Part shown: positions 1 to 9,437 of the stretch, in pieces | How positions within the stretch are numbered: the stretch's first letter is position 1 | Layout: every line of letters starts with the position of its first letter | Program-made: the position numbers and the translations under genes | Notes under the pieces: generated by a model | What the model was told of the DNA's origin: nothing | What the model saw: only the letters and a program-made list of their open reading frames with translations | Databases searched by the model: none | NCBI RefSeq assembly: GCF_013415485.1 | Contig: NZ_JACBXS010000009.1 | Span: forward strand, 48,772-112,771 | DNA from: Rhabdonatronobacter sediminivivens | GTDB taxonomy: Bacteria > Pseudomonadota > Alphaproteobacteria > Rhodobacterales > Rhodobacteraceae | DNA length: 64,000 nt | Reading direction: 5' to 3'

Positions 1-1305
1 TTCCAGCGACTGGCTGGCGTTCAGGCGCGGGTCGCAGGCCGTGTGATAGCGGTCCGACAGGTCCTCATCCGTGATCGCCCGCACCCCGCCTGTGCATTCG
101 GTCACATCCTTGCCCGTCATCTCGAAATGCACGCCGCCGGGGATGGTGCCCTCGGCATTGTGGATGGCAAAGAACTCGCGCACCTCGCGCAGGACCGAAT
201 CAAAGGGCCGGGTCTTGTAGCCGCTGGCCGATTTGATGGTGTTGCCATGCATGGGGTCGCAGACCCACAGCACATCCGCGCCTTCCTCCTGCACAGCCCG
301 GATCAGGCGCGGCAGGTGATCGCCCACCTTGCCCGCGCCGAAGCGCGCGATCAGCGTCAGCCGCCCGGCCTCGTTGCCGGGGTTCAGCCGCTCCAGCAAG
401 CGCTTGAGGTCGCTGACCTCCATCGAGGGGCCGCATTTCAGCCCCACCGGGTTCTGGACTCCGCGCGCGAAGGACACATGCGCCCCGTCCGGCTGCCGCG
501 TCCGGTCGCCGATCCACAGCATATGCCCGGACCCGGCCACCGGCAGGCCGCTGGTGGAATCGATCCGGCACAGGGCCTCTTCATATTCCAGCAGCAGGGC
601 CTCATGGCTGGTGTAGAAATCCACGGTGCGGATTTCATGGCTGGTCTGGCCGGTGATCCCGGCGGCGGCCATGAAATCCAGCGCGTCCGAGATCCGGTTG
701 GACAGCTCGCGATAGCGCTCGGCCTTCTCGCCCTCGGTGAAGCCCAGGGTCCAGGAATGGACGCGGTGCACATCGGCAAAGCCGCCGGTGGAAAACGCCC
801 GCAAGAGGTTGAGCGAGGCCGCCGCCTGCGTGTAGGCCTGCAGCATCCGCGCCGGGTCCGGCACACGGGCCGCGGGCGTGAAGTCAAAGCCGTTGATGAT
901 ATCACCGCGATAGCTGGGCAGTTCCTGCCCGCCCACGGCCTCCATGGGCGCCGAGCGCGGCTTGGCGAACTGCCCGGCCATCCGCCCCACCTTGACCACC
1001 GGCACCCGCGCGCCAAAGGTCAGCACCACCGCCATCTGCAACAGCACCTTGAACGTGTCCCGGATGCTGTCGGCATCGAACTCGGCAAAGCTTTCGGCGC
1101 AATCGCCGCCCTGCAGCAGGAACGCCTCGCCCCGCGCGGCGGCGCCCAGCTTGCGCTTCAGGGCGCGGACCTCGCCGGCAAAGACCAGCGGCGGGTATTT
1201 CGACAGCTGCGCCTCTACCGCCGCCAGCGCGGCCGCGTCCGGATACTCCGGCATCTGGACCCGTGGCTTGGCTCTCCACTCAGATTTCGTCCAGTCGCTG
1301 GTCAT
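1..1305 (-). CDS. Class II 3-deoxy-7-phosphoheptulonate (DAHP) synthase, 3' end cut by window
   Basis: Catalyses the first step of the shikimate pathway, condensing phosphoenolpyruvate with erythrose 4-phosphate in the cytoplasm. Translating the minus strand from ATG 1305 gives [19 protein letters not shown] and then plant/microbial type II landmarks: GGDCAESF around residue 65, the [20 protein letters not shown] stretch and [11 protein letters not shown]. The 435 visible codons compare with about 455-465 in the family, so only some 20-30 C-terminal residues lie outside the window. A GGAG lies about 8 nt upstream of the ATG. The gene is divergent from the secreted protein at 1585, with 279 bp between them that holds no other gene. 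Family identification is firm; the isozyme name is not. Confidence 0.93.
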   Translation of the reverse strand, partial: MTSDWTKSEWRAKPRVQMPEYPDAAALAAVEAQLSKYPPLVFAGEVRALKRKLGAAARGEAFLLQGGDCAESFAEFDADSIRDTFKVLLQMAVVLTFGARVPVVKVGRMAGQFAKPRSAPMEAVGGQELPSYRGDIINGFDFTPAARVPDPARMLQAYTQAAASLNLLRAFSTGGFADVHRVHSWTLGFTEGEKAERYRELSNRISDALDFMAAAGITGQTSHEIRTVDFYTSHEALLLEYEEALCRIDSTSGLPVAGSGHMLWIGDRTRQPDGAHVSFARGVQNPVGLKCGPSMEVSDLKRLLERLNPGNEAGRLTLIARFGAGKVGDHLPRLIRAVQEEGADVLWVCDPMHGNTIKSASGYKTRPFDSVLREVREFFAIHNAEGTIPGGVHFEMTGKDVTECTGGVRAITDEDLSDRYHTACDPRLNASQSLE

Positions 1306-1584
1306 GTCATTCTCCGGCACTTCTGTTCGCTTGCGGTGATTGCGATCGCATCGCCCGCACGCCATCCGGCGCGCGCTCTGCGGACCCTGCTATATCGGGT
1401 CAGGCGTGCCGGTGCAAACTGCTTTGCCGCCCGCACGCCCGTTTGTTGCTGGCCGCACTCCTGCGTCCCCGCGCCGGTCCCGTGATCACGGACAAGTCAT
1501 GGCGCGTCTGCAACCTTGTCGCTCCGGGACACGTTCTTCAAGCTCCTGCGCCGCCAGGGGCTGTCCAAAGTACAGGGAAGAACC

Positions 1585-2361
1585 ATGAGAACGTATGCTC
1601 TGCCTGGCGCCATTGCCGCACTGATCGCCGGTCCCGCACTGTCCGATACCGCATTCGGCCTTGCCGGTGACCGCACCCTGGTCGAAATCGACCTGACAGC
1701 AGCGCAAGTGGTGGGCATGCGCGACATCGATGTGGACGGTCGCCTCCTGGGGCTGGACTATCGTCCGGCAACCGGCCGGATCATCGCCGTGACCGAGGAT
1801 TTCACGGTGGTCAACATCGACGTGCAGACGGGCATGGTCGAGGAAGTGGTGACAATGGACACCCCGCTTGAGTTCGACGCGGATACGCCGGTGATCGTCG
1901 ACATCAACCCCGTTCCGGACGCGCTGCGCTTCATGGCAGGGACGGTCAACCACCGCGTCAACCTGTCCAGCGGCGAGGTGACCGTGGACGGCGAGTTGCA
2001 CTTCGATGACGGCACCGATGGCGCGCCGATGGTCGGCGGCACAGCCTATACGAATGTTGTGGACGGCGCCGAGGAGACGCGCATGTTCAACATCGACGTG
2101 TCGCGCGGCGCCCTGCTGCGTCAGACCGCGCCGAATGACGGCGTGATGGAGGTCACGGGCGATCTGGGCGTGATGTTCGACGGCCCCATCGGCTTTGATG
2201 TGGTGACTGACAGCGACGGCAACGATACCGCGTGGCTTTATGCGAACGGGATGTTCCACACGGTGGATCTGGAGGCGGCAAGCATTCTGGATTCCTGGGA
2301 GATCGAAGCCCTGGATATTGCCCTGCGTGACATCGCCGTGATGCCCGGCTCCGACGACTGA
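1585..2361 (+). CDS. Secreted DUF4394-like protein
   Basis: A 258-residue protein with an N-terminal signal peptide (MRTYALPGAIAALIAGPALSD, probable cleavage after the ALS motif). The mature part resembles DUF4394 beta-propeller-like proteins: repeated units of the type LVEIDLTAAQV, GLDYRPATGRIIAVTEDFTVVNID and NPVPDALRFMAGTVNHRVNL, with a late FDVVTDSDGNDTAWLY. Function is unknown; it is probably periplasmic. The start is placed at ATG 1585 because AGGGAAG precedes it and the signal peptide begins there; an in-frame start 23 codons upstream would bury the signal peptide. It stands alone, convergent with trpF. Confidence 0.75.
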   Translation: MRTYALPGAIAALIAGPALSDTAFGLAGDRTLVEIDLTAAQVVGMRDIDVDGRLLGLDYRPATGRIIAVTEDFTVVNIDVQTGMVEEVVTMDTPLEFDADTPVIVDINPVPDALRFMAGTVNHRVNLSSGEVTVDGELHFDDGTDGAPMVGGTAYTNVVDGAEETRMFNIDVSRGALLRQTAPNDGVMEVTGDLGVMFDGPIGFDVVTDSDGNDTAWLYANGMFHTVDLEAASILDSWEIEALDIALRDIAVMPGSDD

Positions 2362-2377
2362 GCCGCGCCCGCGCCGC

Positions 2378-3052
2378 TCAGGGGGACGCCGACAACGACG
2401 GCGGCACCCCGGCACGGGTCGCGCGGTGCGCAGCCTCGATGAATGCAGTGATGCGCGCCGGGTCCTTGTGGCCCGGCGCGTCTTCCACCCCCGAGGACAC
2501 ATCGACCTGCCGCGCACCGGTCAGGCGGATCGCCTCGGCCACATTTTCGGGCGTCAGTCCGCCCGCCAGAAGCCAGGGCACCGGCCAGCGCCGCCCGGCG
2601 ATCAGGCGCCAGTCAAAGGCCACGGCGTTGCCGCCCGGGCGTGCGGCCCCGCGCGGGGGCTTGGCATCCACCAGCACCTGATCGGCCACCCGCATCTGGC
2701 GGTCCAGTTCAGCCAGGTCCGCGGCCTCGGCCAGACCCACGGCCTTCATCACGGCAAGACCGCTCTGCGCCTTGACGGCCTGCACCCGGGCCGGTGTCTC
2801 GGCGCCGTGCAATTGCAGGATGTCGATCGGAACCTCGGCCAGGATGGCATCGAGCAACGCGTCTTCGGCATCGACTGTCAGCGCCACCTTGGCCACCCCC
2901 GGGGGTGCGGCCAGTGCCGCCGCGCGGGCGGCACGGATCGACAGGGCGCGGGGTGAGCGCGGGAAGAACACGAAGCCCACGTAATCCGCCCCCGCCGCCA
3001 CGGCAGTGTGAACCTGTTCCGCACTGGTCAGGCCGCAGATCTTTACCCGCAT
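2378..3052 (-). CDS. trpF: Phosphoribosylanthranilate isomerase
   Basis: Converts N-(5-phosphoribosyl)anthranilate to its carboxyphenylamino-deoxyribulose phosphate isomer in tryptophan synthesis. The 224-residue TIM barrel begins [14 protein letters not shown], which contains the catalytic Cys loop. It continues with [40 protein letters not shown] (catalytic Asp region) and the phosphate-binding [12 protein letters not shown] and [14 protein letters not shown]. Length is normal for the family. It follows lapA and ihfB on the same strand with a 24-nt gap, so the three probably form one transcript, the arrangement usual in Rhodobacterales. Confidence 0.97.
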   Translation of the reverse strand: MRVKICGLTSAEQVHTAVAAGADYVGFVFFPRSPRALSIRAARAAALAAPPGVAKVALTVDAEDALLDAILAEVPIDILQLHGAETPARVQAVKAQSGLAVMKAVGLAEAADLAELDRQMRVADQVLVDAKPPRGAARPGGNAVAFDWRLIAGRRWPVPWLLAGGLTPENVAEAIRLTGARQVDVSSGVEDAPGHKDPARITAFIEAAHRATRAGVPPSLSASP

Positions 3053-3076
3053 GGCTGGCGCCCCTACCCCGCTGGT

Positions 3077-3472
3077 TCAGCGAGCCTCGATGGCTGGAAC
3101 ACTGGTCTGGCGTGCCTTGGCCTCACCGGATTCGACAATGGCCAGAACATCGTCCTTCTGGGTTTCCGGTGCGGCCTTGCGCACCCGGCCCAGTTCGCTG
3201 CGCAGTGCGTCGCATTCATTGCGCGCCCGCGCGGCCTCGGCCCGGTAGCCGCGTTCGCGCAACCATTCCCAGACAAAGCCGAGCAACAGACCCACCACCA
3301 GTGAGGCACCGATCACCACGAACAGCGGCAGCGTCAGAGCCATGTTGAAGCCGAAAAAGGCGGCCAGCGTTTCCGGCAGCAATTCAAGCGTGGTCATGTC
3401 ACGGTTGGCCAGCGCCACCGTCACGAAGACGGCAAGCATCAGCCCCAGGAACGCGTAACGGATGTACATCAT
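3077..3472 (-). CDS. lapA: LapA-family (DUF1049) inner-membrane protein
   Basis: A 131-residue protein with two hydrophobic segments (about residues 5-22 and 43-67), then a charged coiled-coil-prone tail (WEWLRERGYRAEAARARNECDALRSEL). This is the LapA/DUF1049 architecture: two transmembrane helices and a cytoplasmic helical extension. In enterobacteria LapA works with LapB in regulating lipopolysaccharide synthesis; no lapB lies next to it here, so the exact role is an inference. It sits 7 nt after ihfB and before trpF. Two consecutive ATG codons (3472 and 3469) are both possible starts. Confidence 0.85.
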   Translation of the reverse strand: MMYIRYAFLGLMLAVFVTVALANRDMTTLELLPETLAAFFGFNMALTLPLFVVIGASLVVGLLLGFVWEWLRERGYRAEAARARNECDALRSELGRVRKAAPETQKDDVLAIVESGEAKARQTSVPAIEAR

Positions 3473-3479
3473 GGGCGGC

Positions 3480-3767
3480 TCAGTCCTCCTTGCCGTTCAA
3501 CCGGTTGCGCAGCAGCTTGCCGGTCTTGAAGAATGGCACGGTCTTGGCTTCAACGTCCACCGATTCCCCGGTGCGCGGATTGCGACCGATGCGCGCGTCC
3601 CGGTGCTTGACCGAAAACGCACCGAACCCACGCAACTCCACGCGCTGCCCCCGTGCCAGGGCTTCGGTGATTTCCTCGAATATGGTGTTGACGATCCGCT
3701 CCACGTCGCGCTGGAACAGATGCGGGTTTTCTTCGGCGATCTTCTGGATCAGTTCGGAACGGATCAT
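3480..3767 (-). CDS. ihfB: Integration host factor subunit beta
   Basis: The DNA-bending HU/IHF-family subunit, which pairs with IhfA and helps with recombination, replication and promoter architecture. The 95 residues have the full family layout: [19 protein letters not shown] helices, [29 protein letters not shown], the beta-arm [15 protein letters not shown] with the intercalating proline, and the C-terminal [15 protein letters not shown]. It is first in a probable ihfB-lapA-trpF operon; 153 bp separate it from the amidase stop and should hold its promoter. rpsA, its usual upstream neighbour in many proteobacteria, is absent. Confidence 0.97.
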   Translation of the reverse strand: MIRSELIQKIAEENPHLFQRDVERIVNTIFEEITEALARGQRVELRGFGAFSVKHRDARIGRNPRTGESVDVEAKTVPFFKTGKLLRNRLNGKED

Positions 3768-3920
3768 TCCGCGGCCCCCCGTGACGTTTCTTATGTATTT
3801 GCGTCCGGCGCGACTATAGGCGGATTTTCTGTCGGCACAAACAGGAAACCGTCTTGCCCGCGGCCAGGCACCTGCAACCGCGGCGCAACGGGAACGCTCA
3901 AGCCCCGACTAGCCCCCCGA

Positions 3921-5363
3921 CTATCCCCCGGCCAGAGGCTGCAGCAGCGCGGGCACGGCATCGGCGGCGGGGCGCATGGGGTGCCAGGCCTGGGCCAGTT
4001 GCAGCAGGCCCGCGTCATCGCCATGCCGTCCGACGATCTGCACCCCGATCGGCAGCCCCTGCGCGCCGAACCCCGCCGGCAGGCTGATCGCCGGCAGACC
4101 GATCAGGCTGGCGGGCACCACCACCTCCATCCAGCGGTGATAGGTGTCCGTGGCCCGCGCGCCGATGGCCTGCGGGTGGACCACACCCCTGTCAAAGGGC
4201 CAGAGCTGCGCCGAGGGCAGCGCAAAAGCGTCATAGTCGGACAACAGCTCGGCCGCGCGGGCATACCAATGCGACCGGATCAGCCCGGCGGCGCGGATGT
4301 CCTCGGTGCTGTAGCTGCGGCCGGATTCGACCTCCCAGATGGCGGCGGGCTTGAGTTGGGCGCGTTTTTCGGGGGCATCGTAAAGCGGCCCCAGCCGCCC
4401 GGCCACGGCAAAGCCGCGCAGCACGCACCAGGACCGCCACAGCAGCGCCGGGTCAAAGGGCGGGGCCACGGCGTCCACCCGCACGCCCGTCTGCGGCCAA
4501 AGCTCCATCGCGGCGGCGCAGGTGTCCAGGATGCCGGGATCCATCGGATAGGCGCCGCCCCAGTCCCCCAGCCAGGCAATCCGGCGCCCGGCCACGGGGG
4601 TGGCGATGCGGTTCAGAAACCGCTCTTTCGGCAGGCCATAGGGCATGGCCGGGTGCGGGCCGGACTGGACCTCAAGCAGGGCGGCCAGATCGCGCGGGCT
4701 GCGCGCCATGGGGCCGTTGGTCGAGAGCGGATGCAGGAAGCTTTCCTCGCCCGGGCCATCGGGGACGCGACCCCAGCTGGGGCGCATGCCATAGACATGG
4801 TTCCACCCGGCGGGGTTGCGCAGGCTGCCCATCATGTCGGACCCGTCGGCCACCGGCAGCATCCCCAGCGCCAGCGCCACCGCCGCTCCGCCCGAAGACC
4901 CGCCCGCGCTGCGCGCTGGATCCCAGGCATTGCCGGTGGCGCCGTGAACCGGGTTGAACGTGTGGCTGCCCAGGCCGAATTCCGGCGTGTTGGTCTTGCC
5001 GATGATGATGGCACCCGCAGCGCGCATCCGCGCCACCATCAGGCTGTCCGCCGCCGCCACCTGCCCCGCCAGCAGCGGCGAGCCCTTGGACGTGGGCAGC
5101 CCCGCCGCATCCTCCAGATCCTTGATCGCCAGCGGCAGACCATGCATCCAGCCCTTGCGCTGGCCTGCGCGCAGGGCGGCATCGGCGGCGCGGGCCTCGG
5201 CCAGCAGGTCCTCGGCCGGGCGCAGGGACACAATGGCATTCACCCTCGGGTTCAGCGCCCCGATACGCTCCAGCGTCGCCTGCATCAACGCCTCGGCGCT
5301 GATCCGTTCACCGGCGATCAGGGCCGCCTGCTCCAGGGCATCCCCGGCCAGAACCTCTTGCAT
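3921..5363 (-). CDS. Amidase (amidase-signature family)
   Basis: A serine amidohydrolase of 480 residues with the amidase-signature Ser-cisSer-Lys triad. Lys81 lies in LPLAIKDLEDAAG, the cis-Ser157 in SAGGSSGGAAVAL, and the nucleophile Ser180 in DGSDMMGSLRNPAGW. The substrate cannot be read from sequence; the closest overall look is the AtzF/GatA-like broad amidase group. The start is set at ATG 5363 because GGGAGGGG lies about 8 nt upstream; an in-frame ATG five codons earlier has no Shine-Dalgarno. It is divergent from the oxidoreductase at 5452, the 88-bp gap serving both. Confidence 0.9.
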   Translation of the reverse strand: MQEVLAGDALEQAALIAGERISAEALMQATLERIGALNPRVNAIVSLRPAEDLLAEARAADAALRAGQRKGWMHGLPLAIKDLEDAAGLPTSKGSPLLAGQVAAADSLMVARMRAAGAIIIGKTNTPEFGLGSHTFNPVHGATGNAWDPARSAGGSSGGAAVALALGMLPVADGSDMMGSLRNPAGWNHVYGMRPSWGRVPDGPGEESFLHPLSTNGPMARSPRDLAALLEVQSGPHPAMPYGLPKERFLNRIATPVAGRRIAWLGDWGGAYPMDPGILDTCAAAMELWPQTGVRVDAVAPPFDPALLWRSWCVLRGFAVAGRLGPLYDAPEKRAQLKPAAIWEVESGRSYSTEDIRAAGLIRSHWYARAAELLSDYDAFALPSAQLWPFDRGVVHPQAIGARATDTYHRWMEVVVPASLIGLPAISLPAGFGAQGLPIGVQIVGRHGDDAGLLQLAQAWHPMRPAADAVPALLQPLAGG

Positions 5364-5451
5364 TGCCACCCCTCCCATGCTGCAACGGCGGCACTATGCG
5401 CCGGACGCCCCGGCCCGGCAAGACCACGCATCACAAGGGGGGAGGTGCAGC

Positions 5452-6417
5452 ATGTCCGACCTGATCCGCTGGGGCATCCTGGGGGCGGCGCGGATCGCCC
5501 GCACGGACCTGGCCCCCGCCATCCACGCCGCGCGGGGCGCCAGGCTGGTCGCACTGGCCACATCGACCCCTGCCCGCGCCGCGCCGTTTCAGGCGCTGGT
5601 GCCGGGGCTTCGGGTGCATGACGATTATGACGCCCTTCTGGCCGACCCGCAGGTGGATGCCGTCTACATCCCCCTGCCCAACCACCTGCATGTGGACTGG
5701 ACGCTGCGCGCCATCGCCGCGGGCAAGCATGTCCTGTGCGAAAAGCCCATCGCACTGGAGGCTGCGCAGATCGACCGGCTGATCGACGCGCGCGATGCCA
5801 GCGGGTTGCAACTGGCCGAGGCCTTCATGGTCACCCATCACCCCCAATGGGCCCATGTCCGCCGCCTGCTGGAGGACGGCGCCATCGGCCGGCTGGAACA
5901 TGTCGAGGGCTGCTTCACCTATCACAATACCGACCCGGGCAACATCCGCGCGCACGCGGCCATGGGCGGCGGGGGGCTGCGCGATGTCGGCGTCTATCCC
6001 TGCATCACCACCCGCCTTGCCACCGGGGCCGAGCCCGAACGCCTGCGCGCCGATCTGCGCCTTGACGGCGGGGTCGATGTCTTTGCCCGGGTCTGGGCGG
6101 ATTTTCCGGGCTTCACCCTGTCCTTTTACTGCGGGATGCGCCAGCACCGCCGCCAGCACATGGTGTTTCACGGCACTGATGGCTGGATCGCGCTTTCGGC
6201 GCCGTTCAACGGCCGGGTCTTTGGTGACACCCGCGTCACCTGGCACAGTGCCGACGGGGTGGACCATGTCATGCGGTTCAACACCATCGACCAGTATGCC
6301 CTGATGATCGAAGCCTTTGGCGCCGCCATCGCCGGGGAAACCCCGTTCAACTGCCCGCTGGAGTTTTCACGCGGGAACCAGGCCATGATCGATGCAATCC
6401 TTGCGGCGGGCGGATAG
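5452..6417 (+). CDS. Gfo/Idh/MocA-family NAD(P)-dependent oxidoreductase
   Basis: A 321-residue sugar- or polyol-type dehydrogenase. The N-terminal Rossmann fold carries WGILGAARIARTDLAPAI, AVYIPLPNHLHVDWTLRAI and the family EKP motif HVLCEKPIALEA, whose Lys is the catalytic/NAD-contact residue. The C-terminal half (GGGGLRDVGVYPCITTRLATG) fits the GFO_IDH_MocA C domain. A strong GGGGGGAGG precedes ATG 5452. It is divergent from the amidase and followed 84 nt later by the hybrid kinase gene. Substrate unknown; dihydrodiol or inositol-type dehydrogenases are possible relatives. Confidence 0.9.
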   Translation: MSDLIRWGILGAARIARTDLAPAIHAARGARLVALATSTPARAAPFQALVPGLRVHDDYDALLADPQVDAVYIPLPNHLHVDWTLRAIAAGKHVLCEKPIALEAAQIDRLIDARDASGLQLAEAFMVTHHPQWAHVRRLLEDGAIGRLEHVEGCFTYHNTDPGNIRAHAAMGGGGLRDVGVYPCITTRLATGAEPERLRADLRLDGGVDVFARVWADFPGFTLSFYCGMRQHRRQHMVFHGTDGWIALSAPFNGRVFGDTRVTWHSADGVDHVMRFNTIDQYALMIEAFGAAIAGETPFNCPLEFSRGNQAMIDAILAAGG

Positions 6418-6501
6418 CACGGCGCGCGCCTTAAACAGCGATTCATCCTTCTGCCGCATACTCCGGCCCACCGACCGGACCGGACAGGGGATCGCCCTTC
6501 A

Positions 6502-8748
6502 ATGGGGATTGCGGACAGATTGCTGATCGAACGCCGCGCGCGCCTGCGCGCCGAAAAGCGCCTGATCCGCAAGGAGGCAGAGCTGCGCGCGATCAACACC
6601 ATGCTGGAACGCCACGCGCATGAATTGTCGGATCAGGTCATCGCCCAGCGCTCGGCCATCGATCACGCGCGGATGCTGGCCGACCGGCTGGAACAGGAAA
6701 AGGCCGCCGTCTGCCAGTCGCTGGAAGCCGCCACCGAAACCATCGACCTGGTTGAGGAACGGCTGCGCAGCGGGATCGATGCCATCGGGGACGGTTTCGC
6801 CATCTTCAGCGCCGACCAGCGGCTGGTGGTGGCCAACCGGGCCTATCTGCGCCCGTTTGAACGGATCGATGCGATCGCCCCCGGCGTCAGCATCCGCCGC
6901 ATCCTGCAGGCCTGCGCCACCGAAGGCGTGGTTGATATCGGCTCCGAAGACCCCGACGCCTGGATCGCCATGATGGAGGCGCGCTGGGACGCCGATCCCA
7001 TTCCGGAAACCATTCTGCATTTCACCCGCGGCATCAGCGTGCGGCTGATCGAACGGCGCGCGCGCAACGGCGATATCGTCACCCTGGGCCGCAACATCAC
7101 CACCACCCTGCAGCATGAGGCCGAACTGCAGGAGGCCCGCCACCGGGCCGAGGTTGCCAACCGCGCCAAATCCGCCTTTCTGGCGAACATGAGCCATGAA
7201 ATCCGCACCCCCATGAATGGTGTGGTGGGCATGGCCGATCTGCTCTGCGGGACCGAACTGGGCGAGGATCAGAAGCTTTATGCCGAAACCATCCGCTCCT
7301 CGGGCGAGGCGCTGCTGGCGATCATCAATGACGTGCTGGACTATTCCAAGATCGATGCCGGCAAACTGAGCCTGGCGCCTGAGCAGTTTGACCTGGAACG
7401 CTGCATCCATGATGTGCTGACCATGCTGCAGCCCGATGCGCGGCGCCGCGGGATCGACCTGATCCTGGATTATGACCTGTTCCTGCCCACCTGTTTCCTG
7501 GCCGATCCGGGGCGGATGCGGCAGGTGCTGACCAATCTGCTGGGCAATGCGGTCAAGTTCACGGAACAGGGCCATGTGCTGATCCGCGTCGTCGGCATGG
7601 CCACCGATGACGGCGCGATGCAGCTGCACATCACCGTCGAAGACACCGGCATCGGCATCGCGCCCGAACACCATGCCGCAATCTTTGGAGAGTTCAACCA
7701 GGTGGATGACGCCAGCAACCGCCGGTTCGAGGGCACCGGCCTGGGCCTGGCGATCACCAGACGCCTGATCACGCTGATGGAGGGCGAGATGTGGGTGGAC
7801 TCGACCCCCGGCAAGGGCTCCTGCTTCGGCTTTCGGGTGGTGCTGCCAACGGTCGATGACACCCCCCTGGCCGATCTGAAGCCGCTGAAACTGGGCCATA
7901 TCCTGCTGGTCGAGGATCAGCAGATCAACCGAACGGTGCTGGAGCGCCAGCTGTCGCAGCATGCCCGGGATGTCACCGTCTGCCGCACCGGGGCCGAGGC
8001 AGAGGCCGCGCTGGCCGGTGGCACACGGTTTGACCTGATCCTGACCGCGCAGGATCTGGCCGATACCAGTGGCATCGACCTGACCCGAAGCCTGCGCGCG
8101 CAGAACTGCGATGCGCCGGCGCTGCTGCTCTGTACTGACCCCGCGGCAATCGATGCGCCCACCCGCGCCGAGCTGTTTGCTGCGGTGATCCGCAAGCCGG
8201 TTCTCCGGCGGGAATTGATCGAGACTTTGCGCAGCGTGACGGCGGCCCCCGCGCCCCCCGCAAAGACGCGCGCCAAGGCGACAGGAACCGCACCCGCCCG
8301 GCGGCGCAAGCCAAAGCCGCCCGCCGCCACCCCTCCGGCACGCCCGTGCGTTCTGTCGGCCGAGGACAACGCCACCAACCGGCTGGTCTTTTCGCGCATG
8401 GTCGATGAGCTGGAAATCGACCTGAGCTTCGCCACCAACGGGGCCGAGGCGGTGGAGCTGTTCGGCAGGCTGCGCCCGGCGCTGATCTTCATGGATATCT
8501 CCATGCCCGAAATGGACGGGCGCGAGGCCACCAGACGCATCCGCGCCCTGCCGGGCGGCGCGCAGGTGCCCATCGTTGCGCTGACCGCCCATGCCATGCC
8601 CGGCGACGGGGCGGAACTGCTGGCCCTGGGGCTGACGGACTACATGACCAAACCGCTGCGAAAACAGGCGATTCTGGAGATGATGACCAAATATCTGGGC
8701 CCCGGACTGCAGGGCAAGGGCACCGGGGAGGACGCGGGCAAAGCCTGA
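6502..8748 (+). CDS. Hybrid sensor histidine kinase with two receiver domains
   Basis: A 748-residue soluble hybrid kinase. Order: N-terminal coiled coil (about 10-85), PAS-like domain (about 88-205, GIDAIGDGFAIFSADQRLVVANRAY), HisKA with the H box FLANMSHEIRTPMNG, HATPase_c with N box TNLLGNAVKF, DTGIGI and GTGLGLAI, then receiver 1 (about 475-580), a basic Pro/Ala/Lys linker, and receiver 2 (about 612-735). Receiver 2 is intact (LIFMDISMPEMDG). In receiver 1 the phospho-acceptor position reads DLILTAQDLADTSG, with Ala where Asp is expected, so it looks unable to be phosphorylated. No transmembrane segment is present, so it should sense a cytoplasmic signal. No partner regulator gene is adjacent. 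Confidence 0.93.
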   Translation: MGIADRLLIERRARLRAEKRLIRKEAELRAINTMLERHAHELSDQVIAQRSAIDHARMLADRLEQEKAAVCQSLEAATETIDLVEERLRSGIDAIGDGFAIFSADQRLVVANRAYLRPFERIDAIAPGVSIRRILQACATEGVVDIGSEDPDAWIAMMEARWDADPIPETILHFTRGISVRLIERRARNGDIVTLGRNITTTLQHEAELQEARHRAEVANRAKSAFLANMSHEIRTPMNGVVGMADLLCGTELGEDQKLYAETIRSSGEALLAIINDVLDYSKIDAGKLSLAPEQFDLERCIHDVLTMLQPDARRRGIDLILDYDLFLPTCFLADPGRMRQVLTNLLGNAVKFTEQGHVLIRVVGMATDDGAMQLHITVEDTGIGIAPEHHAAIFGEFNQVDDASNRRFEGTGLGLAITRRLITLMEGEMWVDSTPGKGSCFGFRVVLPTVDDTPLADLKPLKLGHILLVEDQQINRTVLERQLSQHARDVTVCRTGAEAEAALAGGTRFDLILTAQDLADTSGIDLTRSLRAQNCDAPALLLCTDPAAIDAPTRAELFAAVIRKPVLRRELIETLRSVTAAPAPPAKTRAKATGTAPARRRKPKPPAATPPARPCVLSAEDNATNRLVFSRMVDELEIDLSFATNGAEAVELFGRLRPALIFMDISMPEMDGREATRRIRALPGGAQVPIVALTAHAMPGDGAELLALGLTDYMTKPLRKQAILEMMTKYLGPGLQGKGTGEDAGKA

Positions 8749-8839
8749 TCCATACCCGCGAAGCGGACCCACCGCAAAGGCCGTGGCGCCCTACGCCGGG
8801 TCTGACACTGCCCCCCTTACCCCGCCCGCCAGCAAGGTC

Positions 8840-8862
8840 GCCGGGGCACCACAGGCCCCGGC
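8840..8862. terminator. GC-rich hairpin between convergent genes
   Basis: GCCGGGGC (8840-8847) and GCCCCGGC (8855-8862) form a perfect 8-bp stem with a 7-nt loop between the stops of the hybrid kinase (+) and hsp20 (-). There is no clear T-run on either side, so it is a plausible rather than certain bidirectional terminator. Confidence 0.4.
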
Positions 8863-8889
8863 ATCTGTGCGCTTTCGCGCGCCCGGCCC

Positions 8890-9309
8890 TCAGCCGCGGC
8901 TGATTGGCACGCGGGTCTCGGCGCCCTCTCCGACCGGTTTGCGCCGGGGCACGGTCAGTGTCAGCACGCCATCGTTCAGCGCCGCTTCGATCCCGGCCTC
9001 ATCGGCATCCGCTGGCAGCCGGAACGCGCGCGAGAAACTGCCGTACTGGCGTTCGCTGAAATACCAGGTGTCGCCGGATTTCTCGGTCCCGGATTTCTTC
9101 TCGCCCTTGATGGTCACCACACCATCGCGAACCGAAACCGAGATGTCATCCTCCTGCACACCGGGCAGTTCCATGGTGATCCGATAGGCCCCGTCATCGG
9201 ACGAGGCATCGGCCGCGGGCGCCAGGAATTCGGCCAGCCGCGCCCCGAACTGTCGCAGCGGATCATACAGCGAAGGCCACAAAGTGCTGATGGGGTTCTT
9301 CTCGACCAT
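8890..9309 (-). CDS. Hsp20/alpha-crystallin family small heat-shock protein
   Basis: An ATP-independent holdase chaperone of 139 residues. The alpha-crystallin domain spans about residues 37-130, with AYRITMELPGVQEDDISVSVRDGVVTIKGEKK, then FSRAFRLPADADEAGIEAALNDGVLTLTVPRRK (the conserved A-x-x-x-n-GVL signature) and a C-terminal VPISRG, which fits the I-x-I-type oligomerisation tail. ATG 9309 is chosen over an upstream in-frame GTG (9315) because the GTG overlaps the Shine-Dalgarno AGGAGG. An FNR-type box and a -10-like TATTCT lie upstream, suggesting oxygen control. Confidence 0.93.
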   Translation of the reverse strand: MVEKNPISTLWPSLYDPLRQFGARLAEFLAPAADASSDDGAYRITMELPGVQEDDISVSVRDGVVTIKGEKKSGTEKSGDTWYFSERQYGSFSRAFRLPADADEAGIEAALNDGVLTLTVPRRKPVGEGAETRVPISRG

Positions 9310-9343
9310 TGTCACCTCCTCTTGCGGTCAAGTGTCAGTGGCA

Positions 9344-9387
9344 AGAATATGGGGCGCCACACGCGCCGTTTCCATGATCCGGATCAA
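9344..9387 (-). promoter_or_regulatory. FNR/FnrL-like box with -10 element upstream of hsp20
   Basis: On the minus strand 9387-9374 reads TTGATCCGGATCAT, one base from the FNR consensus TTGAT-N4-ATCAA. A -10-like TATTCT lies at 9349-9344. A start about 7 nt further on (near 9337) would put the centre of the box close to -43, about the position of class II FNR-activated promoters. The site sits 65 bp upstream of the hsp20 ATG. The match is visible directly; oxygen regulation is inference. Confidence 0.5.
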
Positions 9388-9437
9388 ACCCTTGCCGCGC
9401 CCCTCGACATGGGCGCGCAGATGGGCATCATGGGACC

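Noticed and set aside
43..1485. 480-codon plus-strand frame opposite DAHP synthase
   Set aside because: It is the antisense shadow of a clear class II DAHP synthase frame, with a His/Arg/Gly-rich composition and no family features.
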